Positions 52,775-61,856 of a stretch of DNA of 64,000 nucleotides are shown piece by piece. This DNA comes from Flavipsychrobacter sp. (GTDB lineage Bacteria; Bacteroidota; Bacteroidia; Chitinophagales; Chitinophagaceae), in contig JARLGY010000037.1 of NCBI GenBank assembly GCA_031292525.1, forward strand, positions 388,324 to 452,323, given 5' to 3'. Position 1 is the first letter of the stretch; every line of letters begins with the position of its first letter. A model generated the notes under the pieces. The model worked only from the letters and a program-made list of their open reading frames with translations. It was not told the origin of the DNA and did no database searches. A program made the translations under genes and the position numbers.

Positions 52775-53170
52775 GTGGCGTACGAAAACAAAAATTTTGG
52801 CGAGAGTCGTAATGAAAGCTTGTATAGCAAACGTATAAAAGCAGGTAAGAGAAGAACTTACTTCTTTGATGTGCGCTCTACACGTGGCAATGATTACTTC
52901 ATCACTATCACAGAAAGCAAGAAACGTTTTGACGACAACGGCTACGACAGGCATAAGATGTTTCTGTACAAAGAAGACTTCAACAAATTTTTGGCTGCGC
53001 TTACAGAAACAATAGGTTATGTAAAAACTGACCTGATGCCTGATTTTGATTTCGACGCGTTTAACCACGACCAGGAAAATGAAAATGAAGAAGGTGGTGC
53101 AATTGCTGCAAGTGTAGTAGAAAGTGTTACCGCAGAAGACAACAGCAATGTTGATGACTGGAAAATCTAA
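52775..53170 (+). CDS. PUR-alpha-like (DUF3276) nucleic-acid-binding protein
   Basis: A 131-residue protein beginning at GTG 52775; no ATG lies nearby, and the GTG sits at a good distance from a textbook promoter. Residues ~5-95 form one PUR-repeat (SLYSKRIKAGKRRTYFFDVRSTRGNDYFITITESKKRF ... HKMFLYKEDFNKFLAALTETIGYV), a fold that binds purine-rich single-stranded DNA or RNA. The remaining ~35 residues are acidic and disordered. The family is conserved through Bacteroidota, so it is likely a basic RNA- or DNA-handling function. A terminator follows. Confidence 0.88.
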   Translation: MAYENKNFGESRNESLYSKRIKAGKRRTYFFDVRSTRGNDYFITITESKKRFDDNGYDRHKMFLYKEDFNKFLAALTETIGYVKTDLMPDFDFDAFNHDQENENEEGGAIAASVVESVTAEDNSNVDDWKI

Positions 53171-53192
53171 GAACAAACTCCCCCTTATAAAG

Positions 53193-53225
53193 AAAGCCTC
53201 CGCACAAAATGCAGAGGCTTTTTTA
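53193..53225 (+). terminator. Terminator after the PUR gene
   Basis: AAAGCCTCcGC (53193-53203) pairs with GCaGAGGCTTT (53211-53221), one mismatched pair, then a T6 run. It may serve both convergent genes. Confidence 0.85.
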
Positions 53226-53238
53226 TTACCGCAATACA

Positions 53239-53721
53239 CTACCATTTAAGCAGCTCGTCAACCGACGCAAATCCGTTTTTTAATAGGCTTTTGCGCAACC
53301 ATTTTTTGTGGTTGTACAGGTCTCTAAATTGCGCGGTGGAATAAGTGACCAACCGATAACGATGTATAGGGAAACTGAACCTATTCTTTACAGCTACAAA
53401 CTGAATAGTGGCGGCAGGTGTAAGCAGGTGGCGTTTATCGCGCCCCATATAGAAAGCAGGGACAGGCGCATTATAATCGTACACGACAACAGAACGTGTT
53501 TTTAACTTGCCTACTGTTATAAATTTTTCGGTATAGGTAGTGTGCGGCCTTGCGTACTGGCCCTCCTGGCTATCTGTAATCCTAACTTTATGGGTATAGA
53601 AATCTTCGTTGACAGGATCATAGCCTTTAAAAAATACTATGCGTCCACGCTGCCCCATAACGCTGCCAGCAATTAAAAATTGAAGTATCACCAAAAGGGA
53701 AAAAAAGCTTTTATATCGCAT
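53239..53721 (-). CDS. Exported protein of unknown function
   Basis: ATG at 53721 gives 160 residues with a signal peptide ending VMG before Gln, consistent with a secreted or periplasmic protein. The frame reads upstream to 53805 but without a signal peptide there. The mature part is basic and beta-rich (RGRIVFFKGYDPVNEDFYTHKVRITDS, TKSRSVVVYDYN-like, RYRLVTYSTAQF). No recognised domain. It runs convergently with the PUR gene. Confidence 0.65.
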   Translation of the reverse strand: MRYKSFFSLLVILQFLIAGSVMGQRGRIVFFKGYDPVNEDFYTHKVRITDSQEGQYARPHTTYTEKFITVGKLKTRSVVVYDYNAPVPAFYMGRDKRHLLTPAATIQFVAVKNRFSFPIHRYRLVTYSTAQFRDLYNHKKWLRKSLLKNGFASVDELLKW

Positions 53722-53905
53722 ATTTCTAGTTATAGGTTGTGGTAAATACACAGCACAAAGTATTTCAAAGTTTTTATTTTTTGTTGAAAAATGAAGGCGC
53801 GGCAATATCCATAAAGCATAGTAATCTTATTATATTACTAACACCATAATTAAACATAGTTCAAAAATAATTTTTACTTTGTTCCAACAAATAAATCACT
53901 CAACT

Positions 53906-54631
53906 ATGAAAAAGTATTTAGCAGAATTTATTGGCACATTTTCTCTCGTGCTATTTGGATGTGGCGCGGCTGTAGTAGCCGGTAAAACAATACCTATAAC
54001 GGTGGCTGATGCACCCACGGGTATTGGGTTGCTGGGTATATCGCTGGCATTCGGCTTTGCAGTGGTGGTAATGGCCTATGCAATAGGACCAATATCAGGT
54101 TGCCACATCAACCCAGCTATTACCATTGCTATGCTGGTAGCGAAGAAGATGACCATTGCAGATGCTGTTGGTTACATTATAGCACAAATGATCGGCGCCA
54201 CTGTTGCTGCTGCTGCACTTATGGCTATACAAAAAGGTGCACCAGGCTTTAGTATGGGCGAATGGGCACTAGGGGCTAACGGCTGGGGGCCAGGCTACCT
54301 GGGCAACTACACCACTACCGCAGCTTTCATTACCGAAGCATTACTTACTTTCTTATTCCTGTTTGTCATCTTTGCCACTACTTCCAGACTAGGTAATTCA
54401 AACATGGCTGGTCTTGCAATAGGGCTTACACTGGTATTGATACACCTGGTTGCCATACCTATAACCGGTACATCAGTAAACCCGGCGCGCAGCTTTGGTC
54501 CGGCCATACTTGCCGGCGGGAAGGCATTGCAACAGTTGTGGTTGTTCATGATAGCGCCCGTGGTAGGTGCTGTACTTGCTGCGCTGGTATGGCGCGGCGT
54601 TTTTGAAACTAAAGATGAATCTTATAAATAG
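53906..54631 (+). CDS. Aquaporin (AqpZ-type MIP channel)
   Basis: A 241-residue membrane channel with six helices and two NPA motifs, HINPAI and VNPARS. GCHINPA and the TSVNPARSFGPA block match water-selective AqpZ rather than the glycerol facilitator GlpF, which usually has an Asp after the second NPA Arg region. ATG 53906 is chosen over an in-frame TTG at 53879, since it gives the conserved MKKYLAEFIGTFSLV start. Substrate inferred as water. Confidence 0.92.
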   Translation: MKKYLAEFIGTFSLVLFGCGAAVVAGKTIPITVADAPTGIGLLGISLAFGFAVVVMAYAIGPISGCHINPAITIAMLVAKKMTIADAVGYIIAQMIGATVAAAALMAIQKGAPGFSMGEWALGANGWGPGYLGNYTTTAAFITEALLTFLFLFVIFATTSRLGNSNMAGLAIGLTLVLIHLVAIPITGTSVNPARSFGPAILAGGKALQQLWLFMIAPVVGAVLAALVWRGVFETKDESYK

Positions 54632-54663
54632 GGCTATGCAAAGACCGTAATATACTGTAACAG

Positions 54664-54692
54664 AAATGGACATCCTTGCGGATGTCCATTTT
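54664..54692 (+). terminator. Terminator after aquaporin
   Basis: AATGGACATCC (54665-54675) pairs with GGATGTCCATT (54680-54690), a 4-base loop, then a short T run. Confidence 0.85.
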
Positions 54693-54717
54693 CATTAATA
54701 TCTATGTAACCCTGAGG

Positions 54718-55062
54718 TTAACCTATAGTTTCTTTAGGTTTCTTCATGATAGCAAACACCTCTACAACGAAGCCAGCTAAAATAACAATTGGTGCAAGGG
54801 TAATACGGCGGAAGCTATATATCTCATCATAGTTGAACTGATGAGGATCAGGACTTTTACCACCCGACATGAGTGCAAAACCTATAAGTATCAGCACCAC
54901 CCCACCAATCATCCAGGTATAGTTCTCCTTGCCGAACAGGAAAGTCTGGTTGCCGCGTGGCTCGTCTTTTTTCACTACCCTAGCAGGGCGTGAAGATATA
55001 ACCACCGGTGTAGGTTTTACGGTAGGTTGCGTTTTCTGATTTTGATTAGGAACAGTAGCCAT
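54718..55062 (-). CDS. DUF3098 membrane protein
   Basis: ATG 55062, 114 residues. A disordered N-terminus rich in Gln, Thr, Pro (about 1-40) is followed by a conserved FLFGKENYTWMIGG segment and two transmembrane helices. This is the DUF3098 layout. It sits directly after ftsX, as usual in Bacteroidota, where uppP often comes next; here the operon ends instead. Function not known, with a link to FtsX inferred only from context. Confidence 0.8.
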   Translation of the reverse strand: MATVPNQNQKTQPTVKPTPVVISSRPARVVKKDEPRGNQTFLFGKENYTWMIGGVVLILIGFALMSGGKSPDPHQFNYDEIYSFRRITLAPIVILAGFVVEVFAIMKKPKETIG

Positions 55063-55085
55063 AATAGCAATATTACAAAAGAAAA

Positions 55086-55943
55086 TTAATATAGATCGTC
55101 GATATGTAGTTTGAGGTACTTGAGCACAGAACGATGGGTGCTGACCATGGAAATTATAACGCCCAACAGCACCATGGAAAACATAAGCGCAATGAGCATA
55201 GTAGTGTCTGTAAGCGAGCGCAATTCGGGCATCTGGGAGTTGGCGAAGGAAATGACCAACCACAAGCCTAAAATGGCCAATCCACCGCTTATAAGACCAT
55301 TAATAAGGGCACGATTATCGAACGGGCGGGTAATGAACCAGCGCGTAGCCCCTACCATTTGCATAGTTTTAATGATGAACCTGTTGCTGAACATAGCCAG
55401 CCTTACGGTATTATCGATCAAAAATACAACTGAGATAAACAATATAAGACTAATAACGCCGAGTATAATGCCTATCTTCCTGAAGTTGCTGTTCATCTGA
55501 TCGACAACTACATTGGGCCATATAACATCGCGGACGATGTTGCTCTGCATTACAAATTCTTTGATTTTGTTGAGGCTGTCTTTATTTACATACTCGGCAG
55601 GCATTTTAAAGGATATGGAAGTGTAAAGCGGGTTGTAGCCCAGGAAATCGACAGCATTCTCGCCCTCTACCTGATTCTCCATCTTTATTGCCTCTTCCTT
55701 ACTTATGACCTTTGACTCGCGAACGAAGGGCTGCTTATCCAGCATATCCTTCATTTTCTGCACATTTTCATCCCTTGTGTTATCATGAAAATCGACTTGT
55801 ACTTCCAGGTCTTCTTTAAAAGCCCGTGTGAGTGCACGTCCATTCAAGACCAGCCATCCCAGTGTACCGAGTAAGAACAATACCAGCGACACGCCAAGTA
55901 TAGCGTTGAGGTAGGATGGTTTTGATTTTTTTCCGTTAGCCAT
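55086..55943 (-). CDS. ftsX: FtsX, division-associated ABC permease
   Basis: A 285-residue inner-membrane protein. One N-terminal helix (about 12-32), a ~120-residue extracytoplasmic domain, then three helices. Typical motifs include MVGATRWFITRPF, the conserved coupling region contacted by FtsE. FtsEX controls peptidoglycan hydrolases during division, although ftsE is not nearby. The ATG at 55943 follows a TATTTTTG promoter element. It heads a two-gene unit with DUF3098. Confidence 0.93.
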   Translation of the reverse strand: MANGKKSKPSYLNAILGVSLVLFLLGTLGWLVLNGRALTRAFKEDLEVQVDFHDNTRDENVQKMKDMLDKQPFVRESKVISKEEAIKMENQVEGENAVDFLGYNPLYTSISFKMPAEYVNKDSLNKIKEFVMQSNIVRDVIWPNVVVDQMNSNFRKIGIILGVISLILFISVVFLIDNTVRLAMFSNRFIIKTMQMVGATRWFITRPFDNRALINGLISGGLAILGLWLVISFANSQMPELRSLTDTTMLIALMFSMVLLGVIISMVSTHRSVLKYLKLHIDDLY

Positions 55944-55972
55944 TAAAAGAATATATATGGTATGCCAGCCGT

Positions 55973-55980
55973 CAAAAATA
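55973..55980 (-). promoter_or_regulatory. TATTTTTG -7 element for ftsX
   Basis: On the minus strand this reads TATTTTTG, an exact TAnnTTTG match 30 bases before the ATG. No good -33 was found. Confidence 0.4.
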
Positions 55981-56142
55981 TAAAAATCAACGGATTAATA
56001 CGTGTATAATATACACTGCCGCTGATTTTTAACAAAAGTGTGCTGTTTAAATCTGGTATATGAAGTGATACAACAAATATTTCGCTGTAATGGCATAACA
56101 TAATAATTTATTTACTTTCTCGTTCTAGTTCAAAAAAATGTT

Positions 56143-56697
56143 ATGCGGCACCTGCAAGTTTGCCTGTTATCCTGTTTCTTATACTGCATAGCTTGTAAAA
56201 AATCGTCTCAAAGACCATACATGCCCGGCAGGTTACTGGTGGGAATAAAAGCAGGGATATCTATGGAATCGGTTTTTGCACTAATGAATAGTATGAATGT
56301 AACTATGCTGGAGACCAACGGGGTGGTTTATTATTCATTCTATCCCAAAGACAGCATTCCATCACTAACAAATTACCTGGATAGCAAAAGATACCTGGAC
56401 ACGTTATTTACCGATACACTTTCGCCTACCCAGGTATTTAAGCTGGATTGGGGAGTTTCTGTTACAAGCCACGGGGATACTTTGCAGATCCTGCCGACAC
56501 TCCTCTATATGGATCATGGGGCACAAAATGATTGGATAACTACAAAACAGCAACTACAACTTACCGAAAATACAGGAGGTGGATTTGTGTATGTATATCT
56601 GAAAGTACCGGTTGGTAAAGAGATACAATTATCGAATGAATTTAATAGAAACCCTATCGTCAGTTGGTCACAACTGAATTACGTAGAGCAACTGTAA
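56143..56697 (+). CDS. Lipoprotein of unknown function
   Basis: A 184-residue protein with a short N-terminal hydrophobic segment and a likely lipobox CIAC (Cys18) followed by KKSS, so probably attached to the outer or inner membrane. The mature part has few charged repeats and features such as PGRLLVGIKAG, a Pro/Thr/Ser-rich middle and a final FNRNPIVSWSQLNYVEQL. I see no known domain. It is followed by the ureohydrolase-like gene after 66 bases; there is no evidence they form a functional unit. Confidence 0.6.
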   Translation: MRHLQVCLLSCFLYCIACKKSSQRPYMPGRLLVGIKAGISMESVFALMNSMNVTMLETNGVVYYSFYPKDSIPSLTNYLDSKRYLDTLFTDTLSPTQVFKLDWGVSVTSHGDTLQILPTLLYMDHGAQNDWITTKQQLQLTENTGGGFVYVYLKVPVGKEIQLSNEFNRNPIVSWSQLNYVEQL

Positions 56698-56763
56698 TTT
56701 AATTTCAATTTTATAGGGCGTTACAGGCGGTTTGTGTATTTTTAACGGCTTATAGTGCACCAT

Positions 56764-57897
56764 ATGTTAGACTTAGAACCATTTTTTGAGAAGACACATT
56801 TTATTGATTCAAGGCCGCACGGCACGTACCAGCCATCGCAGTGGGGTGCACAGATCATGTACCGGCAGGATGAAAATTTTGACCTGCAGAACGCTGACCT
56901 GGTGATAGTAGGCTGCGGCGAATGGCGGGGTAACGACCGTGATGCCGAATATACAGCGGGAGCAGATGCTATACGTGAAGAACTATACAAGTTATATAAC
57001 TGGCATAGCGACATAACGATAGCCGATGTAGGCAATATAATGGAGGGCGCTACAATGGAGGATACCTATGCAGCCCTTGCCATGGTGCTTAACGAAATAT
57101 ACCTTGCAGGCAAAACAGCTATAATACTAGGTGGCAGCCATGACCTTACCCTTCAGCAATACAATGTATTTAAGAAGGCGGAAAAAATGATACACGTTAC
57201 GGTTGCTGATATGCTGGTGGACCTGGATGAAACAGAAGGTACCACAGACCGCAGCTACCTTATGGAACTGCTGACCGGGGAACCCAACTTTGTTGAGCAT
57301 TACAACCACATAGGCTTCCAGAGTTACTATGCACACCCTAAGATGCTGGAAACAATGGATAAGATGCGTTTTGACTTCTTCAGGCTGGGAAGAGCGAGGG
57401 AAAGTATGGAAGAAATGGAACCTGTACTACGCAATAGCCAGGTGTTCAGCTTTGATATTAATGCCATACGCTACAGCGATGCACCGGTAAATATAAATGG
57501 ATCGCCCAATGGATTTACGGGTGACGAAGCCTGCATGCTTACCCGATATGCGGGCATGAGCAGCAAGTTACAATCGGTAGGGATATATGGCTACCATGGC
57601 ACCAATGATGCACATGGCATGACGGCTAAGCTGATATCGCAAATGATATGGTACTTTATTGACGGCTACCATGTGCGCAGGATGGAAGCGACCCTGGACC
57701 AGGAAAATGAGTTTGTAACCTTCCATGTGACCTTTACCGATAATGATACGGTGTTCCTAAAGAGTAAAAGGACCAACAGATGGTGGATGAAACTGCCCGG
57801 CAGAGACTATGTGCCATGCAGCTACAACGACTACCTGGTAGCCAGTCGCGATGAAATACCCGAGAGGTGGCTGCGGGAACAAGAAAGGATGATGTAA
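56764..57897 (+). CDS. Arginase/formimidoylglutamase-fold protein with altered metal site
   Basis: A 377-residue member of the ureohydrolase superfamily. ATG 56764 is used; a GTG three codons upstream is also open. The first metal motif GGSH (123-126) keeps His126. The second motif reads DMLVD (149-153) where DAHxD is expected, losing a His. The third reads SFDIN (229-233) where SxDxD is expected, with Asn replacing the second Asp. So the classic binuclear manganese site is incomplete. Bacteroidota homologues are commonly labelled formimidoylglutamase. Catalysis is therefore unproven; a divergent or non-catalytic role is possible. Confidence 0.75.
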   Translation: MLDLEPFFEKTHFIDSRPHGTYQPSQWGAQIMYRQDENFDLQNADLVIVGCGEWRGNDRDAEYTAGADAIREELYKLYNWHSDITIADVGNIMEGATMEDTYAALAMVLNEIYLAGKTAIILGGSHDLTLQQYNVFKKAEKMIHVTVADMLVDLDETEGTTDRSYLMELLTGEPNFVEHYNHIGFQSYYAHPKMLETMDKMRFDFFRLGRARESMEEMEPVLRNSQVFSFDINAIRYSDAPVNINGSPNGFTGDEACMLTRYAGMSSKLQSVGIYGYHGTNDAHGMTAKLISQMIWYFIDGYHVRRMEATLDQENEFVTFHVTFTDNDTVFLKSKRTNRWWMKLPGRDYVPCSYNDYLVASRDEIPERWLREQERMM

Positions 57898-57928
57898 CGG
57901 TATAATGAAACCACGTACATTTGTATAT

Positions 57929-57961
57929 ATAAGACCATCCTGCTTACAGGGTGGTCTTATT
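57929..57961. terminator. Terminator between ureohydrolase-like gene and hflX
   Basis: ATAAGACCATCC pairs with GGGTGGTCTTAT around TGCTTACA, with one G-T pair. It ends in a T-rich stretch. It overlaps the GTG at 57951, so that codon is unlikely to start hflX. Confidence 0.75.
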
Positions 57962-57980
57962 ATCTAAAGGAAACAGAAAA

Positions 57981-59165
57981 TTGATAGAACAAAAGACATC
58001 GCTCAATGAAGAGCAGGCGGTACTGATAGGCCTGGTACACCAGAAGCAGACAGAAACCCAAACTACAGAATACCTGTCGGAGCTTGCCTTTTTGGCAGAA
58101 ACCGCCGGGGCTGTGACCCGTAAAACATTTATGCAAAAGTTGCCACACCCAGATAGTAAAACATTTGTGGGTAAGGGCAAACTACAGGAAATAGCTGAAT
58201 ACATTAAGGCTAAGGGCATTAACCTGGCCATATTTGATGATGAACTGACGGGCTCGCAAATAAACAATATTACAGAGGTACTAGGTGTTAAAACCATAGA
58301 CCGCAGTGACCTGATACTGGATATATTTGCCAGTAGAGCAAAAACAGCGCAGGCAAAAGTGCAGGTGGAACTAGCACAATATCAATACCTGCTGCCACGC
58401 CTGAAAGGGATGTGGAAACACCTGGAAAGGCAAGGTGGTGGTATAGGATCGAGAGGGCCGGGTGAAACGGAAATTGAAACGGACCGCCGTATCATTAAAG
58501 AGAAAATATCGCTGCTGCGCAAGCGCCTTGGAGAGATAGACAAGCAGGCATTTACACAGCGTAAGGAGCGTGGAGAATATATACGTATTGCCCTGGTGGG
58601 GTATACCAACGTAGGCAAGAGCACCATAATGAGCGTGCTGAGCAAGGCCGATGTATTTGCAGAGAATAAACTATTTGCCACGCTGGAAACCACTACACGT
58701 AAAGTAGTTTACGAACAGACACCTTTCCTGTTGAGCGACACCGTAGGGTTTATACGCAAGTTGCCGCACCACCTGGTAGAAAGTTTTAAAACTACGCTGG
58801 ATGAAGTGCGCGAAGCGGACTGCCTGCTGCATGTGGTAGACATATCGCACCCGACATATGAAGACCAGATGGGTGTGGTGAACAAAACACTACAAGAAAT
58901 TGGTGCATTTGACAAACCGATTTTTACCATCTTCAACAAGATGGACCTATATGAGCAAAAGGTGTTTGACCCGTGGCTGGATGATGAAGTGAAGCAAGAC
59001 CTGCTACAACAACTAAGCGACCGCTGGAACCATGAAACCAATAATTCGTGCATCTTTATATCAGCTACCGAACGTATGAATATAGACGGGCTGCGCCAGA
59101 CGATACTGGATAAAGTAAAGAAACTGTATGAAGAACGGTATCCTTATCTGACCAAGTTTTATTGA
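57981..59165 (+). CDS. hflX: HflX, ribosome-associated GTPase
   Basis: Ribosome-splitting and rescue GTPase. Start TTG at 57981 is preferred: it has AAAGGA upstream, and an upstream GTG at 57951 lies inside a terminator hairpin. The resulting 394 residues contain an N-terminal HflX domain (about 10-185, including QGGGIGSRGPGETEIETDRR), a P-loop GYTNVGKST, DTVGFIRKLPHHLVESFKTTL and a FNKMDLYE (NKxD) motif. Stand-alone gene, with a terminator following. Confidence 0.92.
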   Translation: MIEQKTSLNEEQAVLIGLVHQKQTETQTTEYLSELAFLAETAGAVTRKTFMQKLPHPDSKTFVGKGKLQEIAEYIKAKGINLAIFDDELTGSQINNITEVLGVKTIDRSDLILDIFASRAKTAQAKVQVELAQYQYLLPRLKGMWKHLERQGGGIGSRGPGETEIETDRRIIKEKISLLRKRLGEIDKQAFTQRKERGEYIRIALVGYTNVGKSTIMSVLSKADVFAENKLFATLETTTRKVVYEQTPFLLSDTVGFIRKLPHHLVESFKTTLDEVREADCLLHVVDISHPTYEDQMGVVNKTLQEIGAFDKPIFTIFNKMDLYEQKVFDPWLDDEVKQDLLQQLSDRWNHETNNSCIFISATERMNIDGLRQTILDKVKKLYEERYPYLTKFY

Positions 59166-59193
59166 GAATTTATCTGAATAGCATAGTATTATA

Positions 59194-59226
59194 AAGAGGC
59201 TGTCTCAAAAATCAAGACAGCCTCTT
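59194..59226. terminator. Bidirectional terminator between hflX and T9SS gene
   Basis: AAGAGGCTGTCT pairs with AGACAGCCTCTT around a CAAAAATCA loop. A fourth hairpin of the same family as those at 28425, 28556 and 47911. Confidence 0.85.
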
Positions 59227-59256
59227 CCTGTTATACGCCTACAATTAATTACATGT

Positions 59257-61470
59257 TTAATTTATTGTAAATTTCACTGTGTAACTTTTACTTTCAGCAT
59301 CTCTCAGACTTAATACATATAAACCTGGGGTAAGTTGTAAGTTCAACGTTTTAGTACCTCCTGTGAAGGACAGGTTGCTTTTGAATACCGACCTGCCATC
59401 AGCACTTACAATTTCTGCCTGTACAGGGTTTTCATCATGGTTAGCCTGTACAATATGCAGTAAGCTGCTGGTCGGGTTGGGGTATAGCGTATAATTCTGT
59501 TGTATATCGTCAGATGCTTTTTTTACAAGCCCACCTTTTTGGAGGCAGGTAATATTCTCATTGAGCTGTATCTGGCAGCAGGCACCGGTAGTATCGCTCA
59601 ACGTGGTATCTACAATATAGACCATGCAGGACAGATTAACGTTAGTGCCGGCAGGGAGCATAAATGTATAGCTGTCTGAGCCTGTATGATTATAATGCGT
59701 AACAGAAGTGCCAGCACCCGACCAGCGATAACCGAGTATTTGATATACCGATGATGCATTGGCAGTAGCTGTGATGATACAATTGCCGTTTTTGTCTGTA
59801 GTACTGGTATATGTGATCGATGAACGATCGGCACAAGGGTGTTTACAATTTTTAGCGTTGAGATATACACTGTCTTTTGTAACACAAATCCGTTGGAATG
59901 AGATATCATCTATAGCAAAATCATTGCCATTCGCAGCGGTCTGGGAATCAAATATATTAATTGTTACAGGGCCAGAATAAGAACCGCTGTTCCAGGTAGC
60001 ATAATATTGCGACCAGAGCCCCTGGGCACCAGGTATAGAGAATGAACCGGTACCCAGAGCCACACCATTTATAGTGAATTGCAGCAGCGGCAGGTTTGTG
60101 GTAATGGAAGACCAGTTGCTGAACCATGCAGAAAACGCGTAGTTGGTATTTGCACTTACTGTAATGGTCTGGCTCCATACATTCACTGGTGAAGACGCAC
60201 CATTTATGGCCATCATGTTTCCGGTTCCGCTGGTGTGGTCCCCAAATGATGCTCCGGTCGGATGATCAGAATGGGGATTGTTGACTATGGCATAATAGCC
60301 TGCCGGTTCCAGAGCAGTAGCGCTATTGGTGACGAATGTGTAAGCACTGGTAAATCCAGTATTACCTGCAGTGAAGTTACCATTGGTAACGAGGTTTCCA
60401 GGAACGAGTGATGTTACAGTAATGTCGTACCAGCCCGATGTCGTGGCAGTAAGAGTTGGATTCAGCACCGTTGAGTTTGACAGCCCGATAGTGGGTGTCC
60501 AACTGATACCTAAAACAGAATCGGGGCCGCTAATGGTTGTGGGTATAACTGTTGAATCACCCATACAGAGGCTGATACTATCGGGCAGGTGTACAGTATT
60601 GCATGTAGGCGGACACGTTGCGTCGACATACACACTGTCAGTGAGCGTGCATAGTTTGCTAAATGAGATGTCATCTATAGCGAAGTCATTGCCTGTTGCA
60701 GCGGTCTGGGAATCAAATATGCTAATTGTTATAGCACCGGAATAGGTGCCACTGTTCCATGTAGCATAATATTGAGACCAGAGCCCCGCGGCGCCTGGTA
60801 TAGAGAATGAGCCGGTGCCAAGAGGTGTGCCATTTATAGTAAACTGCAACAGCGGCAGGTTCGTGGTAACGGAAGACCAGTTGCTGAACCATGCAGAGAA
60901 AGCATAATTAGTATTTGCAGTTACGGTAATAGTCTGGCTCCATACGTTAACTGGTGAAGATGCACCATTTATGGCCATCATGTTTCCGGTTCCGCTGGTG
61001 TGGTCCCCAAATGATGCTCCGGTCGGATGATCAAGGCTGGGATTAGTGACTATGGCATAATGACCTTCTGGTTCCAGAGCATTATAGGCATTGCTAACGA
61101 ATCCATAAGCACTGGTAAAACCAGTATTACCTGCAGTGAAATCGCCATTGGTAATGAGGTTGCTACCAGGTATTGTGGTCTGCACTGCTACGTGGTACCA
61201 GCCAGAGGAGGCTGGCATGGTCAATGTGGGGTTAAGTACAGTTGCGCTGGAAAGACCGGCAGCAGGGGTCCATGTAATGCCCAGCACATTGTTTGAACCA
61301 GTAAGTGTAGTTGACATGGGCAACACATCACCCGGACAGGCGCTTATAAGATTGGGGGTGGTAAGTACATCACACTGTGCGAAGGATGCCTTGTTTGCCG
61401 AGAGCAGAAAGAGAAAAACGAAAGTAGATAATCGGGCATAGTTACATGGATTAAATCGTCTAGTTTTCAT
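59257..61470 (-). CDS. T9SS type-A secreted protein with two near-identical ~255-aa repeats
   Basis: A 737-residue exported protein. The signal peptide ends ASFA before Gln32. Two consecutive ~255-residue units follow, each with a Cys-containing start (SACPGD..; SLCMGD..), a VLNPTLT segment, a HPTGASFGDHTSGTGNMMAING stretch and a GNDFAIDDISF end. The latter part resembles carbohydrate-binding-type jelly-roll domains. A smaller beta domain leads to a type-A sorting domain (YTLYPNPTSSLLHI ... VSADGRSVFKS ... LTPGLYVLSLRD). A 72-bp stretch is identical in both units, showing recent duplication. Likely an adhesin or glycan-binding surface protein. Confidence 0.88.
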   Translation of the reverse strand: MKTRRFNPCNYARLSTFVFLFLLSANKASFAQCDVLTTPNLISACPGDVLPMSTTLTGSNNVLGITWTPAAGLSSATVLNPTLTMPASSGWYHVAVQTTIPGSNLITNGDFTAGNTGFTSAYGFVSNAYNALEPEGHYAIVTNPSLDHPTGASFGDHTSGTGNMMAINGASSPVNVWSQTITVTANTNYAFSAWFSNWSSVTTNLPLLQFTINGTPLGTGSFSIPGAAGLWSQYYATWNSGTYSGAITISIFDSQTAATGNDFAIDDISFSKLCTLTDSVYVDATCPPTCNTVHLPDSISLCMGDSTVIPTTISGPDSVLGISWTPTIGLSNSTVLNPTLTATTSGWYDITVTSLVPGNLVTNGNFTAGNTGFTSAYTFVTNSATALEPAGYYAIVNNPHSDHPTGASFGDHTSGTGNMMAINGASSPVNVWSQTITVSANTNYAFSAWFSNWSSITTNLPLLQFTINGVALGTGSFSIPGAQGLWSQYYATWNSGSYSGPVTINIFDSQTAANGNDFAIDDISFQRICVTKDSVYLNAKNCKHPCADRSSITYTSTTDKNGNCIITATANASSVYQILGYRWSGAGTSVTHYNHTGSDSYTFMLPAGTNVNLSCMVYIVDTTLSDTTGACCQIQLNENITCLQKGGLVKKASDDIQQNYTLYPNPTSSLLHIVQANHDENPVQAEIVSADGRSVFKSNLSFTGGTKTLNLQLTPGLYVLSLRDAESKSYTVKFTIN
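60197..61033. repeat. Recent intragenic duplication (72-bp identical stretches)
   Basis: 60197-60268 and 60962-61033 are identical over 72 bases and lie 765 bases (255 codons) apart in frame. They mark the two tandem units of the T9SS gene. Flanking sequence is similar but not identical. Confidence 0.85.
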
Positions 61471-61856
61471 AATGTAATATTTATTTTATTGGTTAATAAT
61501 ACGTTAAATTGGTGTTTTTTATATAATTTAAGTGCCAAGATTAATAAGTGTCTTCATTTGAAGAGCGTATTCTCATCAGCAAAGTGGCAGGATATACAAC
61601 AACTCTTTACTAATGCTAAACAGGCTTTCGGCAGGATCAATATTGTTATTCCAATTTCAAGAATTACAAGTAGTCGTCTATTGGGCGTTTGATGACAAGC
61701 TTGGTAATGAAAACAAAATGATAAGTAAAATTCCTTTTTTTCATAGAAATTTTGTTTAAATAAGGTGATTTATCGGTAAGACGTTAAAATTTTATAAGAT
61801 CTTGGGGTAGATTTTATATTAATTTTTGATTAATATTTTCCGTAGTGAGCGTCGGG

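Noticed and set aside
54718..55263. 181-codon version of the DUF3098 gene
   Set aside because: The extra N-terminus overlaps ftsX and lacks family similarity; ATG 55062 gives the family-typical length.
61489..61692. 67-codon open frame in the 804-bp gap
   Set aside because: Low-complexity product without signal peptide, motif or start context; region looks non-coding.
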